Shown one piece after another: positions 63,893 to 64,000 of a stretch of DNA of 64,000 bases (position 1 is the first letter of the stretch; each line of letters begins with the position of its first letter). The position numbers and the translations under genes were made by a program. The stretch is taken from NCBI GenBank assembly GCA_020832705.1, contig JAFIEE010000001.1:1-64000 (forward strand), in the 5' to 3' direction. The notes under the pieces were generated by a model. It had not been told where the DNA came from. It made no database searches and worked only from the letters and a program-made list of their open reading frames with translations. Origin of the DNA: Paracoccaceae bacterium (GTDB lineage Bacteria; Pseudomonadota; Alphaproteobacteria; Rhodobacterales; Rhodobacteraceae).

Positions 63893-64000
63893 CTGAATCT
63901 CCCCCCTTTTTCCTCATCATGTGCTTGCGGAGCGACTGGCGTATCAAGTTTTCGACAAATATGATGGCCCAATGTCGAAAGATCGAACCAGCCCGACATC

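Noticed and set aside
63972-64000. Possible divergent gene start (ATGTCGAAAGATCGAACC...) at window edge
   Set aside because: Only ~9 codons visible; cannot be supported.

Overview
GC-rich window, most likely from an alphaproteobacterium of the Rhodobacteraceae type (inferred from gene content and codon bias). Most of it is dense, ordinary chromosomal operons: an amino-acid ABC transporter, nnr, glnB-glnA, a Dpp/Opp-type peptide transporter, a tandem glycine riboswitch with gcvT-gcvH-orf-gcvP, a LuxI-type AHL synthase, rpsT, a Do-like protease, rarA, queG, and a SulP/Usp/DksA-like/MFS run. There are two catabolic blocks: (i) Rieske oxygenase/RidA/amidohydrolase/2-hydroxyacid dehydrogenase/ureohydrolase with a Liv-type transporter and LysR regulator, about 33.6-43.9 kb; (ii) NylB-like serine hydrolase/acyl-CoA synthetase/acyl-CoA dehydrogenase/Pot-type transporter/BKACE, about 54.7-63.9 kb. 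The accessory core is about 43.9-54.4 kb. It holds a decaying surface-glycan/phospho-alcohol transfer island (LicD-like, TagD-like, CDP-alcohol phosphotransferase, sulfotransferase) with a duplicated and reciprocally degraded tagD-licD unit and a ~100-bp direct repeat with nested hairpins. Beside it is a possibly undescribed locus of two secreted Gly-rich repeat proteins sharing a C-terminal PRC-barrel-like domain, a membrane-anchored LuxR-HTH regulator, a degenerate receiver-like protein and a small exported protein. A G27/C20 homopolymer block at 13.84-13.90 kb, bracketed by 21-bp direct repeats, looks like a sequencing or assembly artefact. All calls come from reading the sequence and supplied translations; no database search was run.
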